64,000 bases of DNA from Tautonia plasticadhaerens (GCF_007752535.1 NZ_CP036426.1:8184001-8248000); one strand, 5' to 3'; counted from the stretch's first letter, positions 17,084-26,212 are shown. The notes: generated from the sequence alone by a model not told the origin. Numbers and translations are program-made.

Positions 17084-17425
17084 ATGACCGACCTGATCAA
17101 GCGCCTCGGTTGGGTGACCAGCCTCAGCTTCTCCGCCGCCCTGCTGCTCGCCGGCTGCGGCGGCGAGCCCGGCGACATGGACGACGACGGCGTCGATGAA
17201 ACCATCGAGGTCATCGAGCCGTCCCCCGAGGGAGTCCCCTCGACTGACATGGACGACATGGGCGGCATGCCCGCCCCTTCCGGCGAGATGGACATGGAGA
17301 CCCCCGTCCCCGAGCCCACCCCGACCCCCGAGCCCGAGATTGAGTCCACCCCGACCCCCGAGCCCGAGATCGAGCCCGCCCCCGAGGAGCCCGGCACCGA
17401 GGAGCCGGCCCCCGAGCAGCCCTGA
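17084..17425 (+). CDS. Acidic, Pro/Glu-rich lipoprotein
   Basis: 113 residues with a lipoprotein signal (SFSAALLLAGC, lipobox LAGC at about residue 25). The mature part is Asp/Glu/Pro-rich with a repeated TPTPEPEIE unit and no folded domain visible, so it looks like a surface-tethered disordered spacer. The 198 bases between nadK and this gene contain nothing recognisable. Function unknown. Confidence 0.7.
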   Translation: MTDLIKRLGWVTSLSFSAALLLAGCGGEPGDMDDDGVDETIEVIEPSPEGVPSTDMDDMGGMPAPSGEMDMETPVPEPTPTPEPEIESTPTPEPEIEPAPEEPGTEEPAPEQP

Positions 17426-17578
17426 GGCCGACCCGGCCCCTCCCCTCGGCGGGATCCCCCGACCGGATCCCGCCCGGCGTCCCCGTCGAGCAGACTCGAT
17501 CGCTCGACGGGGACGCCCCGGGCCCTCCTCCCCTTGATTTGATCCCGTCCCGTCGCCCGAGCCCCCGCCGCACCGCCC

Positions 17579-18001
17579 ATGGTCCACTCCGAGACGATCA
17601 CCGTCGACACCCGGGGGCGGGGGACGGTCGAACTGACCGACCGCATCGGCCGCATCGTGGCCGATTCCGGCGCGGATCGGGGTCTATGCTCGGTCTTCGT
17701 CCACCACACGAGCGCCTCGCTGATCATCTGCGAGAACGCCGATCCGAGCGTCCGCTCCGACCTGGAGCGCTATTTCGCTCGCCTCGTGCCCGACGGCGAC
17801 CCGATCTTCCGGCACACCCTGGAGGGGCCCGACGACATGCCGGCCCACGTCCGGTCGATCCTCACCCAGGCCTCCCTGTCGATCCCCATCTCGTCCGGCC
17901 GCTGCGACCTCGGCACCTGGCAGGGCGTCTTCCTCTGGGAGCACCGCGCCGACGGCCACCGCCGCCGCGTCACCGTCACCATCCTCGGAGACCCCGCCTG
18001 A
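17579..18001 (+). CDS. YjbQ/UPF0047 family protein
   Basis: 140 residues covering the whole small-beta-barrel family. Conserved motifs: GLCSVFVHHTSASLIICEN (His-Thr/Ser site), the acidic NADPSVRSDLE, FRHTLEGPDDMPAHV, and LGTWQGVFLWEHR. The family has been reported to carry weak thiamine-phosphate synthase activity, but its true role is unsettled. Start ATG 17579; no neighbours of related function. Confidence 0.92.
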   Translation: MVHSETITVDTRGRGTVELTDRIGRIVADSGADRGLCSVFVHHTSASLIICENADPSVRSDLERYFARLVPDGDPIFRHTLEGPDDMPAHVRSILTQASLSIPISSGRCDLGTWQGVFLWEHRADGHRRRVTVTILGDPA

Positions 18002-18157
18002 CCCGGGGTCCGGCCCAGGCCGGGACGACCAGGGCCGCCGCGACCCCCGACCACGCCGTCGTCGTCGTCGGGGGTGCGGGCTCGCCCGTCGTCGGCCCGG
18101 TCCCCGAGGTCCCGAACGGGGCCCCCGGGGACCGGGCTCGAATCACGACCGGACCGA

Positions 18158-19024
18158 TCACACGCCCGGCGTGCAGCAGGGGGCAGAGGCCCCCTTCACG
18201 TCGGCCTGGCAGCAGGGCGCCACGCCACAGGCCTTCGTGCCGGCTTCGGCGGGGACGGAGCAGCACACCGCCTTCACCTCAGCCTCCTGAGCGGCCCCGC
18301 AGCCGTCCTGGCAGCACGGGGTGCAAGCCGCCTCGTCCTGCCAGCAGGACGAGGCGGCCTTCGCCGCCTTGGCCGCCGGGCAGCAGGAGTCGCAGCCGTC
18401 CTGGCAGCAGGCCGCACACGCCTCCTCCTCCTCGCAGCACGAGGCGTCGCAAGCAGTCGTCGATGCCTTCGCCGCCCCGCAGCAGGGCGAGACGTCCTGG
18501 CAGCAGGCGACGGCCGGGGCGTCCGACTCCACCGCGGCCTCCCGGGCAACCCCGCAACCCTCCGGGCAGCAGGCCTTGCACGCCTCCTCCTCCTCGCAGC
18601 ACGAGGCGTCACAGCCGGCCACCGACGCCTCCGGGGAGGCACAGCACGCCGCCTTCGGGGCGACGGCGCAGCACACCGGGGCGGCCGGGGCCGGGGCCGG
18701 GGCGCCCGGCTCGGTCGCCGAGACGACCTCGGCTCCCACAGGGACACTCGCCTTCGGGGCGGCGGCGCAGCACGCCTCGGGCTTGACCGCCGAGGGGGCC
18801 GCCCCGGCGAGGGCAACGACGCAACATCCCCTGGCCTTCGCCTCGGCCTCGGCCGCGGCGACGACGGCGCAACAGGGCTTGGACTTCGCCTCGGCGGCGA
18901 CGGCGCAGCACGCCTCGGCCTTGGCACCGGGGGCGACGGCCTCATCGGCCGGCGCGGTGGTCGCGGCGAGGGCCAGGGCGAATGCCCAGGAGCCCAGGAT
19001 GACGAAAGACATCCGACGATTCAT
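18158..19024 (-). CDS. Secreted Cys-rich protein with repeated CC pairs
   Basis: 288 residues, with a signal peptide (FVILGSWAFALALAATTAPA). The mature chain has about 44 Cys, most as CC pairs set in Ala/Glu/Lys-rich spacers (EACCAV, KPCCAV, RGCCVV, PVCCAV). Two copies of CDASCCEEEEAC-ACC--GC lie near residues 138 and 191, and shorter derivatives (CTPCCQDGC, APCC) follow. This could bind soft metals such as Cu, Zn or Hg, or be heavily disulfide-bonded; it is not a known metallothionein to me. ATG 19024 is chosen because the signal peptide begins there. A second secreted Cys-containing gene lies upstream on the same strand. Confidence 0.72.
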   Translation of the reverse strand: MNRRMSFVILGSWAFALALAATTAPADEAVAPGAKAEACCAVAAEAKSKPCCAVVAAAEAEAKARGCCVVALAGAAPSAVKPEACCAAAPKASVPVGAEVVSATEPGAPAPAPAAPVCCAVAPKAACCASPEASVAGCDASCCEEEEACKACCPEGCGVAREAAVESDAPAVACCQDVSPCCGAAKASTTACDASCCEEEEACAACCQDGCDSCCPAAKAAKAASSCWQDEAACTPCCQDGCGAAQEAEVKAVCCSVPAEAGTKACGVAPCCQADVKGASAPCCTPGV

Positions 19025-19359
19025 CGTATCGATCTCCGATCCGAATTGCCTGGACTGGTGCTCGGGAACGACGGGCCGGGCTCGGCCCGGACCATCCGAA
19101 TGACGACCATGGACGGGGAGCGGGCCAGACCCGGCCGGGCCGGTCGATCGACCAGCCCGGCCGGGTCGGCGGTGCTCGTTCAATTCACGCAGGGCGATCC
19201 GCGCCCGGTCGTTCGGCGCGGACTCACCGCATCCCCGTCGGGATTGCCGGAGGGCGACCGCCCGGGCACGGCAAGGGGGGATCGGCTTCGCACCGGGACG
19301 GCGCGAACGACGGCCCCCGAGGGGCGCGGCCCGAGGCGGGAGGGATCGGGGGGCGCGTG
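19025..19359. other. Intergenic region with a 40-bp near-perfect palindrome
   Basis: No gene seen. A palindrome at 19128-19167 has GACCCGGCCGGGC arms around a CGGTCGATCGACC centre; only one or two positions break symmetry. It could fold into a strong hairpin between the two Cys-containing genes and act as terminator, attenuator or repeat. At 19182 the string AATTCACGCAGGG also occurs in the inverted repeat at 53543. Confidence 0.4.
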
Positions 19360-19845
19360 CTAATTCCGCAGCCGGGCGGTCCTGAGGTAGAGCGGGACCT
19401 TCGCCGGGGCGGGGGGAACGAGGAGGGCGGCGAACCGAGGGCCACGGCCGCACGGCCCCCTCGGGGGCGTGGCCGGCGACGGGGCGATCTCGAGGTTTCG
19501 AGCGGCGACCGCCCGTCCGGGACGCTCGGCAACCGCCTGGCCGCCCGGGGCCACGCAGCAGCAAGACGGGGATCTCGCCCCGCACGGGTCACCGGCACCC
19601 GACGCCCCGGGCGAGGGCACCCCCGGCCGTGACGTGACGGCCTCGGGGGCGTGGCAACAGGATCGATCGGCCGGTCCCGGCCCCGGGAGTGGCACCTCCC
19701 GAAGGTCGTCCCCGGCGTGGCGGCCCGACGCCTCGACCGACGCGATCATGCAACGATCGCCGGCGGGCAGGACGCCGAGGATCAGCCCGAGCAGCACGCT
19801 CAGGTTGATCCTCGCCCGACGCCGATGTCGCTGACGCTGTGCCAT
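19360..19845 (-). CDS. Hypothetical secreted protein with Cys clusters
   Basis: 161 residues, not recognised. A very basic start (MAQRQRHRRRARI) leads into a hydrophobic segment LSVLLGLILGVLPAG, i.e. a signal or anchor. The rest contains SCCHAPE and SPSCCCVAPG Cys clusters in a Pro/Ala/Arg-rich chain. No ribosome-binding site of high quality is present. It reads toward the Cys-rich gene at 18158-19024 and could share its role, but codon bias alone is the support beyond the signal-like N terminus. Confidence 0.45.
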   Translation of the reverse strand: MAQRQRHRRRARINLSVLLGLILGVLPAGDRCMIASVEASGRHAGDDLREVPLPGPGPADRSCCHAPEAVTSRPGVPSPGASGAGDPCGARSPSCCCVAPGGQAVAERPGRAVAARNLEIAPSPATPPRGPCGRGPRFAALLVPPAPAKVPLYLRTARLRN

Positions 19846-20182
19846 GACCCGACCCCGGAGGGGCCCCGAGCCATCGGGGCCGACCTCGATACGATCCTAG
19901 ATCGGCCCGAACTCGCCGTCAATCGGGATCGGCACGCCCGGCCCGCCGTCCGCACCGAATCCGCGGATGATACGACGACGCCCCGCCCTCGGTTCGCGCG
20001 GCCAGGCGGTCGGCCCGGGAACGGTCCAGCCCCGTCGGCGTCCGCCACCCCCCTCGCCGCAGGGCCGCCGAGCCCGGGGGCCGGGCGTCGAGGGTCGGCC
20101 CCGGCCCCGCCGACCCCCGAGGCCGCACCGGCCGACGGGCCGATCCGACCGGATCGCGGGCCCCCGGGGACGCCCGGGCGGA
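19846..20182. other. Intergenic region, nothing certain
   Basis: 337 bases between two reverse-strand genes. Very GC-rich; the only AT-richer spot is near 19890 (TAGGATCG on the reverse strand), which might be a -10 region for the gene at 19360-19845. No RNA gene or repeat recognised. Confidence 0.3.
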
Positions 20183-22669
20183 TCAACCGGAGGGGACGGC
20201 CCCGGCCCGCTCGGCGGTCGTCTCGCCGCAGCCGAGGTAGCGACCGGAGAGGCGGTAGTCGACCGGGGCCAGGCCGACCTCGGCCATCAGGCGATGCAGG
20301 CCCGATCGGGTGAAGAAGTGCAGATGCTCGGCGACGCGCCACATCGGGTCCCTCGGGCCGAGGGCCCGGGCCCAGGCGCCGTCCCGGTTCGGGGTCGACA
20401 CCCAGGCCAGCCCGCCGGGCTCCAGCAGCGAGGCCACGACCTCCAGCCCCCTCCTCGGGTCGGGGAGGTGCTCGATCACGTCGCCGAGCAGGACCACCTC
20501 GAACCGACGGCCCCCGAAGGGGAAGCCCAGCAGGTCGCCCCGGAGCAGTTCGACGCCGAAGCGGCGGATGCTCTCCTCGAAGGCGGGGTTCACCTCCAGC
20601 GCCGAGACCTCGAAGCCGAGCTCGGCCGCCGCCCCGGCCATCACGCCGCCCGCCGCCCCCACGTCGAGCAGCCGGCCGCCCGGCCGACGGGACCGGAGGC
20701 GGTGCACGACGGCCGACGCCTTCCGCAACGATTCGTAATTCCAGGTGACCAGGTGGGGCGGCGGCGGCGAGGCCAGCGCCTCGGCCAGCGCGGCGGGGGT
20801 CGGCCTCGGGTCGGCCATCCCGTGCCCGCAGCCGAGGCAGCGGGCCCAACGCCGGACGGGGTCGATCGCCGTCGGGGTGGAGTCGGCGGCCAGGCAATTG
20901 ACGACCCGGATCGTCTCCCGGTCCGACGCGCCGCAGACCGGGCAGGCGGGGGCCGGCTCGGCCCGGTAGGCCCTGGCCGTCACGGCCAGGCGGTGCGGCG
21001 CCCCCTCGGGGGCGACCCGGGCGGCCAGGCCCGGGTCGGCCACCACGGCGAGCCGGTGCAGCCGGGTCGCCTCGTCGAAGTCGCCCCGGGCGTCGGCGAT
21101 CGTCCCGAGCCGATAGGCCATCAGCCCTTCGAGATAACCCTCGTCGAGCAACTCCCGATAGATCGCCTCCGCCTCCTCGACCCTCCCGGCCGCCAGCTCC
21201 CGATCGGCCCGGGCCAGCGACTCGGCCGCTCCGGGGGGGTCGGGGATCGCCCGGAGGGACGCGGCGGGGGCGGTCCCCACCCCGGTCTCGGCCATTCCCC
21301 CTCCTGCCCCCCGCGCTCGGGGTGCGGGCGGGGGTGAGGGGGCCGGCGTGGCCTCCTTCGGCCCTGAGCCCACCCTCGCCCACCCCGCCCCCGGGCCCGC
21401 TCGCATCGGGGGCGGGGGTGGCGAGGGTGGGCCGTCGTCTCGTGCGCCCGGCCCGGCACCGTCCCCGAGCCGTCTCCGCAGGTCCTCGGCCGCATCGGCG
21501 CCCCCGGGGCACCGGGCGAGCTGGTCGGTCGCCTGGCGGGCGGCGTCATGGAACCCGTGGGCGAGGTACAGCTCGGCCAGCCCCCGCCAGGAGGGGCCGA
21601 AGTGGGGGGCCTCAGCCGAGGCGGCGCGCCAGTGGGTCTCGGCGTCGGCGTCCCGGCCCCGCTCACGGCAGATCTCGGCCAGGTTGTGGCGGGCCCGGTG
21701 GCCCCGGATCCCCGGGTTGTAGCCGGCCGTCAGGTAGGAGGGGGCCGGGCCGGAGATGAGCCGGTTGAGCAGCGTCTCGGCCCCGGACGGGTCGCCCCGC
21801 TCCCGGAGCAGCAGGGCTTCGAGGAAGGTCAATTCGTCGTCGTCCGGCAGCGCCGCCCTGCCCTCCCGGCAGATGGCCAGCGCCTCGTCGGGGCGGCCGA
21901 GCGCGTGGGCGTCCCGGGCCCAGAGCGAATAGAGCTTGCGCAGGTAGCTGATGGTGGGCGTCGACCGGGCCCGGGCCTCGGGCCAGATCGCCATCGCCTC
22001 GTCGAGCCGACCGAGGACGTGCAGCGTCCAGGCGAGGTTGAAGAGCGTGAAGCCGTCGCCCGGCCGCTCCGACCGCTCCCGCTCCAGCAGGCGGAGGTTC
22101 CGCTCGGCCTTGCGGCGGTGGGTGGCCGGGTCGCGGTAGCCCTCGTGCTCGAAGGCGATGTCGGTGGCGATGACCCTCGCCCCCAGCCGCTCCAGGCTCG
22201 GCAGGATCTGCTCGTGCACCCGACGCTCCCAGCGCACCTCCGGGCGCCGGGGGAACAGGTGGACGCGGTCGAAGACCACGCGCTCTCCCGGCGCCTCGGC
22301 CACCGAGTTGACCTGGCGCATCAGGTAGCCGGCCGGCTCGTCGCCGAGGCGGGCGATCAGCGACCGCAGGCGGTCCCGGTTCGGCTCGTCGAGCCGGTCG
22401 TCGGCGTCGAGCCAGAGGATCCAGTCGCCGGTGGCGTGGTCGATCGCCGCATTCCGGGCCTCGGCGAAGTGGTCGACCCAGGAGAACTCGACCACCCGGG
22501 CGCCGAACCCGGCCGCCACCTGCCGGGAGCGGTCGGCCGAGCCGGTGTCGACCACCACCACCTCGTCGACCAGGTCGGCCACCGAGCCCAGGCACCTCGG
22601 CAGGTCCCGCTCCTCGTCCCTCACGATCATCGTCAGCGAGACCCGCCGCCGCCCCGTCGCGTCGGCCAT
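20183..22669 (-). CDS. Glycosyltransferase 2 / TPR / methyltransferase fusion
   Basis: 828 residues. Residues 8-200 are a GT-A glycosyltransferase family 2 domain (SLTMIVRDEERDLPRCLGSV, VVVDTGSADRSRQVA, WILWLDADD). Residues 200-410 are TPR-like helices. A Pro/Gly-rich linker of about 60 residues is encoded by a palindromic repeat. A second TPR-like stretch follows, then a Cys4 knuckle (CPVCG..., CLGCGHG) and a class I methyltransferase domain (LLDVGAAGGVMAG, VVLLGDVIEHLPDP), as in C-methyltransferase-type sugar enzymes. Start 22669 has GGAGGGAGGG upstream. An internal start at 21295 (MAETGVG) has AGGAGGGGGA before it, so the second half may also be made alone. Role: surface polysaccharide or glycoprotein synthesis, inferred. 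Confidence 0.8.
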   Translation of the reverse strand: MADATGRRRVSLTMIVRDEERDLPRCLGSVADLVDEVVVVDTGSADRSRQVAAGFGARVVEFSWVDHFAEARNAAIDHATGDWILWLDADDRLDEPNRDRLRSLIARLGDEPAGYLMRQVNSVAEAPGERVVFDRVHLFPRRPEVRWERRVHEQILPSLERLGARVIATDIAFEHEGYRDPATHRRKAERNLRLLERERSERPGDGFTLFNLAWTLHVLGRLDEAMAIWPEARARSTPTISYLRKLYSLWARDAHALGRPDEALAICREGRAALPDDDELTFLEALLLRERGDPSGAETLLNRLISGPAPSYLTAGYNPGIRGHRARHNLAEICRERGRDADAETHWRAASAEAPHFGPSWRGLAELYLAHGFHDAARQATDQLARCPGGADAAEDLRRRLGDGAGPGARDDGPPSPPPPPMRAGPGAGWARVGSGPKEATPAPSPPPAPRARGAGGGMAETGVGTAPAASLRAIPDPPGAAESLARADRELAAGRVEEAEAIYRELLDEGYLEGLMAYRLGTIADARGDFDEATRLHRLAVVADPGLAARVAPEGAPHRLAVTARAYRAEPAPACPVCGASDRETIRVVNCLAADSTPTAIDPVRRWARCLGCGHGMADPRPTPAALAEALASPPPPHLVTWNYESLRKASAVVHRLRSRRPGGRLLDVGAAGGVMAGAAAELGFEVSALEVNPAFEESIRRFGVELLRGDLLGFPFGGRRFEVVLLGDVIEHLPDPRRGLEVVASLLEPGGLAWVSTPNRDGAWARALGPRDPMWRVAEHLHFFTRSGLHRLMAEVGLAPVDYRLSGRYLGCGETTAERAGAVPSG
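21369..21431. repeat. GC-rich palindrome inside the GT2-methyltransferase gene
   Basis: Two 24-base arms (CCCACCCTCGCCCACCCCGC and its near-exact complement) separated by about 15 bases. It is in frame and encodes the PSPPPPPMRAGPGAGWARVG linker. Similar CCCTC/GAGGG-type repeats occur between genes at 36225 and 37940. Confidence 0.6.
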
Positions 22670-23056
22670 GCCCGGCCCTCCCTCCCCCGGTGACCCCCGC
22701 CCCATCCGTCCTCGCCCGCCCGACCGGACGATAGCAGGAGGGCCGGCGGCCGGCTACGGCGGGCTCCCGGGGGATGGCGGTCGCCGGATGCCGGGGACGG
22801 CGGGCCACATGCCGGCGTGACCGCCCCCCGGGCCGTGCCGGGTCGCGGTCGGGCCCGTCCGCCCCGCCCCCCACCTCCATCCCCCGATCCCCTGCCGGCC
22901 CCCATCCGCCCCCTCGCATCCGGCATCCCCCGTCGTTCCCCGGGGCCCGGGCCATCGCCGCCCGCTTGAGCCCCGGCCGCCCCCCGTCGTACGCTGGAGG
23001 GCCGTCGGCTTGCGAGAGCGAGCGGGGCCCCCAGATCCGCCGCCGGGAGGTTGAAC
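22670..23056. other. Divergent intergenic region, nothing certain
   Basis: 387 bases between the glycosyltransferase fusion and the oxidoreductase. GC-rich, with short GGCCGGC inverted repeats near 22740 but no clear promoter, RNA gene or reading frame. GGGAGG at 23045 is the ribosome-binding site of the next gene. Confidence 0.3.
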
Positions 23057-24061
23057 ATGAAGGCGATCGTCCTCCGCGAATTCGGCCAGATCGACCACTT
23101 CCGCCTCGAGGACATGCCCGACCCGACCCCGGGCCCCGGCGAGGTGGTGGTGCGGCTCCGGGCCGCGGCCCTGAACCACCGGGATCTGTGGATCTCCCGG
23201 GGCAAGTACCCCAACGTCACGCTCCCCGCCGTGCTCGGCTCCGACGGCGCCGGGCAGGTGGCGAGCCTGGGGGAGGGGGTCGAGGGCCTCCGCACCGGCC
23301 AGGATGTGGTCATCAACCCGAGCCTCGACTGGGGGCCCGACCCCCGGGTGCAGGGGGATCGCTTCCGGATCCTCGGCATGCCCGACCACGGTACCTTCGC
23401 CGAGCTGATCGCCGTCCCGGCCGAGAACGTCGTGCCCAAGCCCGCGGGGATGAACTTCGAGGACGCCGCCGCCATCCCGCTGGCCGGCCTGACCGCCTAC
23501 CGGGCCGTCGTCACCAAGGCCGAGGTCCAGCCGGGGGAGACCGTGCTGGTCACCGGCATCGGCGCCGGCACGGCCACCCTGGCCTTGCAGTTCGCCCTGG
23601 CCCTGGGGGCCCGGGTCTTCGTCACCTCGGGCAGCGAGGCCAAGCTGGAACGGGCCCGGGCCCTCGGCGCCAAGGGGGGCGTCAGCTACCGGGACGACGA
23701 CTGGCCCTCGAAGCTCCGCGAGCTGGCCGGGGCGCCCGACGTGGTCATCGACAGCGCCGGGGGGGAGGGGTTCGGCCGGTGCGTCGACCTGCTCCGGCCC
23801 GGCGGCCGGCTCGTCACCTTCGGCGGCACCGCCGGGCCGGTCCCGTCGTTCAACGTCTTCCCCCTCTTCTGGAAGCAGCTCCGGCTGCTCGGCACCACGA
23901 TGGGCACCGCCGCCGAGTTCGCCGCGATGCTCGACCTCGTCGAGGACCGCGGCATCCGCCCGGTCGTCGACCGCGCCTTCCCCCTCGCCGAGGCCACCGA
24001 GGCCCTCCGCCACATGGAGCAGGCCGGCCAGTTCGGCAAGATCGTCATGAAGGTCGAGTAG
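23057..24061 (+). CDS. Medium-chain dehydrogenase/reductase (zinc-type alcohol dehydrogenase-like)
   Basis: 334 residues, MDR superfamily. GroES-like domain (LNHRDLWISRGKYP, LGSDGAGQVASLGEGVEGL) followed by the Rossmann domain (VLVTGIGAGTATLALQFALA). The catalytic zinc Cys and the four structural zinc Cys of classical alcohol dehydrogenases are absent, so it is closer to quinone oxidoreductases or the YogA-type group. NADPH specificity is likely but not provable. ATG 23057 has GGGAGG upstream; a TTG two codons before is also possible. No operon partner. Confidence 0.85.
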   Translation: MKAIVLREFGQIDHFRLEDMPDPTPGPGEVVVRLRAAALNHRDLWISRGKYPNVTLPAVLGSDGAGQVASLGEGVEGLRTGQDVVINPSLDWGPDPRVQGDRFRILGMPDHGTFAELIAVPAENVVPKPAGMNFEDAAAIPLAGLTAYRAVVTKAEVQPGETVLVTGIGAGTATLALQFALALGARVFVTSGSEAKLERARALGAKGGVSYRDDDWPSKLRELAGAPDVVIDSAGGEGFGRCVDLLRPGGRLVTFGGTAGPVPSFNVFPLFWKQLRLLGTTMGTAAEFAAMLDLVEDRGIRPVVDRAFPLAEATEALRHMEQAGQFGKIVMKVE

Positions 24062-24162
24062 GCGAGTCGTGCGTCGAGGGCTCGGGCCGGCGCCGCCGCG
24101 CCCCGGGGCGACGCGCCGGGCCGCCCCTCGAACCCCTCCCAAACACGAAAGAGTTTTCCTCT

Positions 24163-24615
24163 GTGCATATTTTTGATACCTCTCCGCTCCGAGACTCGGG
24201 CCGACACCGCCGTCGGCTCCCCTCCCGGCCCTCCGCCGAGGTCGACCTCGATCCCGGCTCGGTCGCGCTGGGCATGCTCTCGATCGCGATCAGCCTGGCG
24301 ACCCTGGCGCTGCTCGCCCTGCCCCCGCTCGGCCTCGCCGAGTCGGCGCCCCGGGCCTTCGACACGTCCCGGGTCCCGGTGATGACCGGATCCTCGACGC
24401 TGGAGGAAGTGTTCCTCCCGTCGCCGATGCTGATGATCGCCCCCGCCGCCGGGGCCTTCCTGGCGATCCTGGGGGCCGGGCCTCGCCGGCGGAGGGGGGT
24501 GCCGATCGTGCCGATCATCGGCGTGGTCTGCTCCGCCGTCACCCTGGTCGCCTGGTGGGCCTACCCCCTCTGGTTCCTGTCGACCTACGGGCACCTGGAC
24601 ATCGGCCTCCCCTGA
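24163..24615 (+). CDS. Small integral membrane protein
   Basis: 150 residues, unrecognised. Three hydrophobic helices are visible: ALGMLSIAISLATLALLALP, LMIAPAAGAFLAILGAG, and VPIIGVVCSAVTLVAWWAYP. A GTG at 24163 is the best start by frame length, with only a weak AAAGAG site; an ATG at 24274 would remove the hydrophilic N terminus. Sequence around 24140-24170 is unusually AT-rich for this window, as expected of a translation start or promoter. Resembles DUF4190-like membrane proteins only in size and layout. Confidence 0.5.
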   Translation: MHIFDTSPLRDSGRHRRRLPSRPSAEVDLDPGSVALGMLSIAISLATLALLALPPLGLAESAPRAFDTSRVPVMTGSSTLEEVFLPSPMLMIAPAAGAFLAILGAGPRRRRGVPIVPIIGVVCSAVTLVAWWAYPLWFLSTYGHLDIGLP

Positions 24616-24678
24616 GTCGACCCCCGGCCGGGATCGGATCGCCCGATCGCCTCGCCCCCCCTCACGCCGGAGCCCGTC

Positions 24679-25326
24679 GTGCCCGCGTCCCGATCCCCGG
24701 ACCCCGACCGACCGCCCAACCCGGCCCGGCCGGGGCGACGCCCCACGGCCGAGGAACTGACCGCGTCGAGGGGCCGCACCGTGCCGGACCTGATCGCCCC
24801 GGGGCTCCGCGTCCTGTTCTGCGGGATCAACCCGAGCCTCTACTCCGCCGCCGTCGGCCACCACTTCGCCCGGCCCGGCAACCGCTTCTGGCCCGCCCTG
24901 TTCGGGGGCGGGTTCACCGACCGCCTGCTCCAGCCCCACGAGGGGGACGAGCTGCTCCGCCTGGGCCTGGGCATCACCAACGTCGTCGACCGCGCCACCG
25001 CCTCGGCCGACGAGCTGGCCCCGGTCGAATACGTCGAGGGGGGCCGTCGGCTCGCCGAGAAGGTGCGGGCCCATCGCCCGTCGGCCGTCGCCCTGCTGGG
25101 CATCACCGCTTACCGGCTCGCCTTCGGCCGGAAGCACGCCCGGGTCGGCCCCCAGCCGGAGTCCCTCGCCGGCGCGTCCCTCTGGGTCCTGCCCAACCCC
25201 AGCGGCCTGAACGCCCACTACACCCCCGCCGCCCTCGCCGAGCAGTTCCGGAGGCTTCGCGAGGCGATCGCGGGTGGCCCGATCGGGGCACCGGGCCGAC
25301 CCGATGCGACGCCGGGCCGCGATTGA
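24679..25326 (+). CDS. mug: G/U mismatch-specific DNA glycosylase
   Basis: Removes uracil or ethenocytosine opposite guanine. 215 residues; residues 55-190 match the Mug/TDG family: LFCGINPSLYSAAVGHHFAR (catalytic GINP, with Asn as in Mug), PGNRFWPALF, LGLGITNVVDRATASADEL and VLPNPSGLNAHYT. The first 40 residues are a disordered Pro/Arg-rich extension. The start is a GTG at 24679. The nitrilase-family gene follows 43 bases later on the same strand. Confidence 0.92.
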   Translation: MPASRSPDPDRPPNPARPGRRPTAEELTASRGRTVPDLIAPGLRVLFCGINPSLYSAAVGHHFARPGNRFWPALFGGGFTDRLLQPHEGDELLRLGLGITNVVDRATASADELAPVEYVEGGRRLAEKVRAHRPSAVALLGITAYRLAFGRKHARVGPQPESLAGASLWVLPNPSGLNAHYTPAALAEQFRRLREAIAGGPIGAPGRPDATPGRD

Positions 25327-25369
25327 CCCTCCCCGGCGCGGCCGGGGTGTCGGGAAAGGACAGGAGACC

Positions 25370-26212
25370 ATGAGCGACCGCCCGTTCCTCGTCGGCATGG
25401 GCCAGATCCTGGTCGAGGGGGCGTGCCCCGAGGCGAACCTCGACCGGGCCTCCCGGGCGATCGGCGAGGCGGCCGATCGGGGGTGTCGCCTCGTCGTCCT
25501 CCCGGAGTGCCTCGACCTGGGATGGACCGACCCCTCGGCCCGGTCGATGGCCGAGCCGATCCCCGGCCCTCGCTCCGAACTCCTCGCCCGGCAGGCTCGC
25601 GACCGCCAGGTCTTCGTGGCCGCCGGGCTCGTCGAGCGGTCGGGAGACCTCCTCTACAACGCCGCCGTCCTGATCGGCCCCGAGGGCCGGATCCTGCTGC
25701 ACCACCGCAAGGTCAACGAGCTGGACATCGCGCTGGACCTCTACGCGATCGGCGACCGGATCGGGGTGGCCGAGACCGAATTGGGGACGATCGGCCTGGC
25801 CACCTGCGCCGACAACTTCGGCAGCTCGCTGGCCATCGGCCACGTCCTGGCCCGGATGGGGGCGCAGTTGATCCTCTCCCCGTCGGCCTGGGCGGTCGAC
25901 GCCGAGCACGACCACGACCGGACGCCCTATGGCGGGATCTGGCTCGACTCGTATACCGAACTCGCCCGCCTCTACGACCTGACGATCCTCGGCGTCAGCA
26001 ACGTCGGCCGGCTGACCGCCGGCCCCTGGGGAGGGCGCAGGGTCATCGGCTGCTCGATGGCCGTCGGCCCGGGCGGCGAGGTCCTCGCCCGGGGCCCGTA
26101 CGGCGAACGCGCCGAGTCGATGATCGTCGTCGAGGTCCGGCCCCGGCCGCCGATCGGCCGGGGCACTCGGATCGCCGAGGTCCTGGCGTCCCGAGGGTAC
26201 CGTGGGCCGTGA
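25370..26212 (+). CDS. Carbon-nitrogen hydrolase (nitrilase superfamily)
   Basis: 280 residues with the full Glu-Lys-Cys triad: E46 (VLPECLDLGW), K114 (LHHRKVNELD), C146 (ATCADNF). ATG 25370 follows CAGGAGA. The type is the aliphatic amidase/omega-amidase-like branch of the superfamily; substrates vary widely and cannot be inferred. No signal peptide, so cytoplasmic. It may be cotranscribed with mug. Confidence 0.9.
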   Translation: MSDRPFLVGMGQILVEGACPEANLDRASRAIGEAADRGCRLVVLPECLDLGWTDPSARSMAEPIPGPRSELLARQARDRQVFVAAGLVERSGDLLYNAAVLIGPEGRILLHHRKVNELDIALDLYAIGDRIGVAETELGTIGLATCADNFGSSLAIGHVLARMGAQLILSPSAWAVDAEHDHDRTPYGGIWLDSYTELARLYDLTILGVSNVGRLTAGPWGGRRVIGCSMAVGPGGEVLARGPYGERAESMIVVEVRPRPPIGRGTRIAEVLASRGYRGP

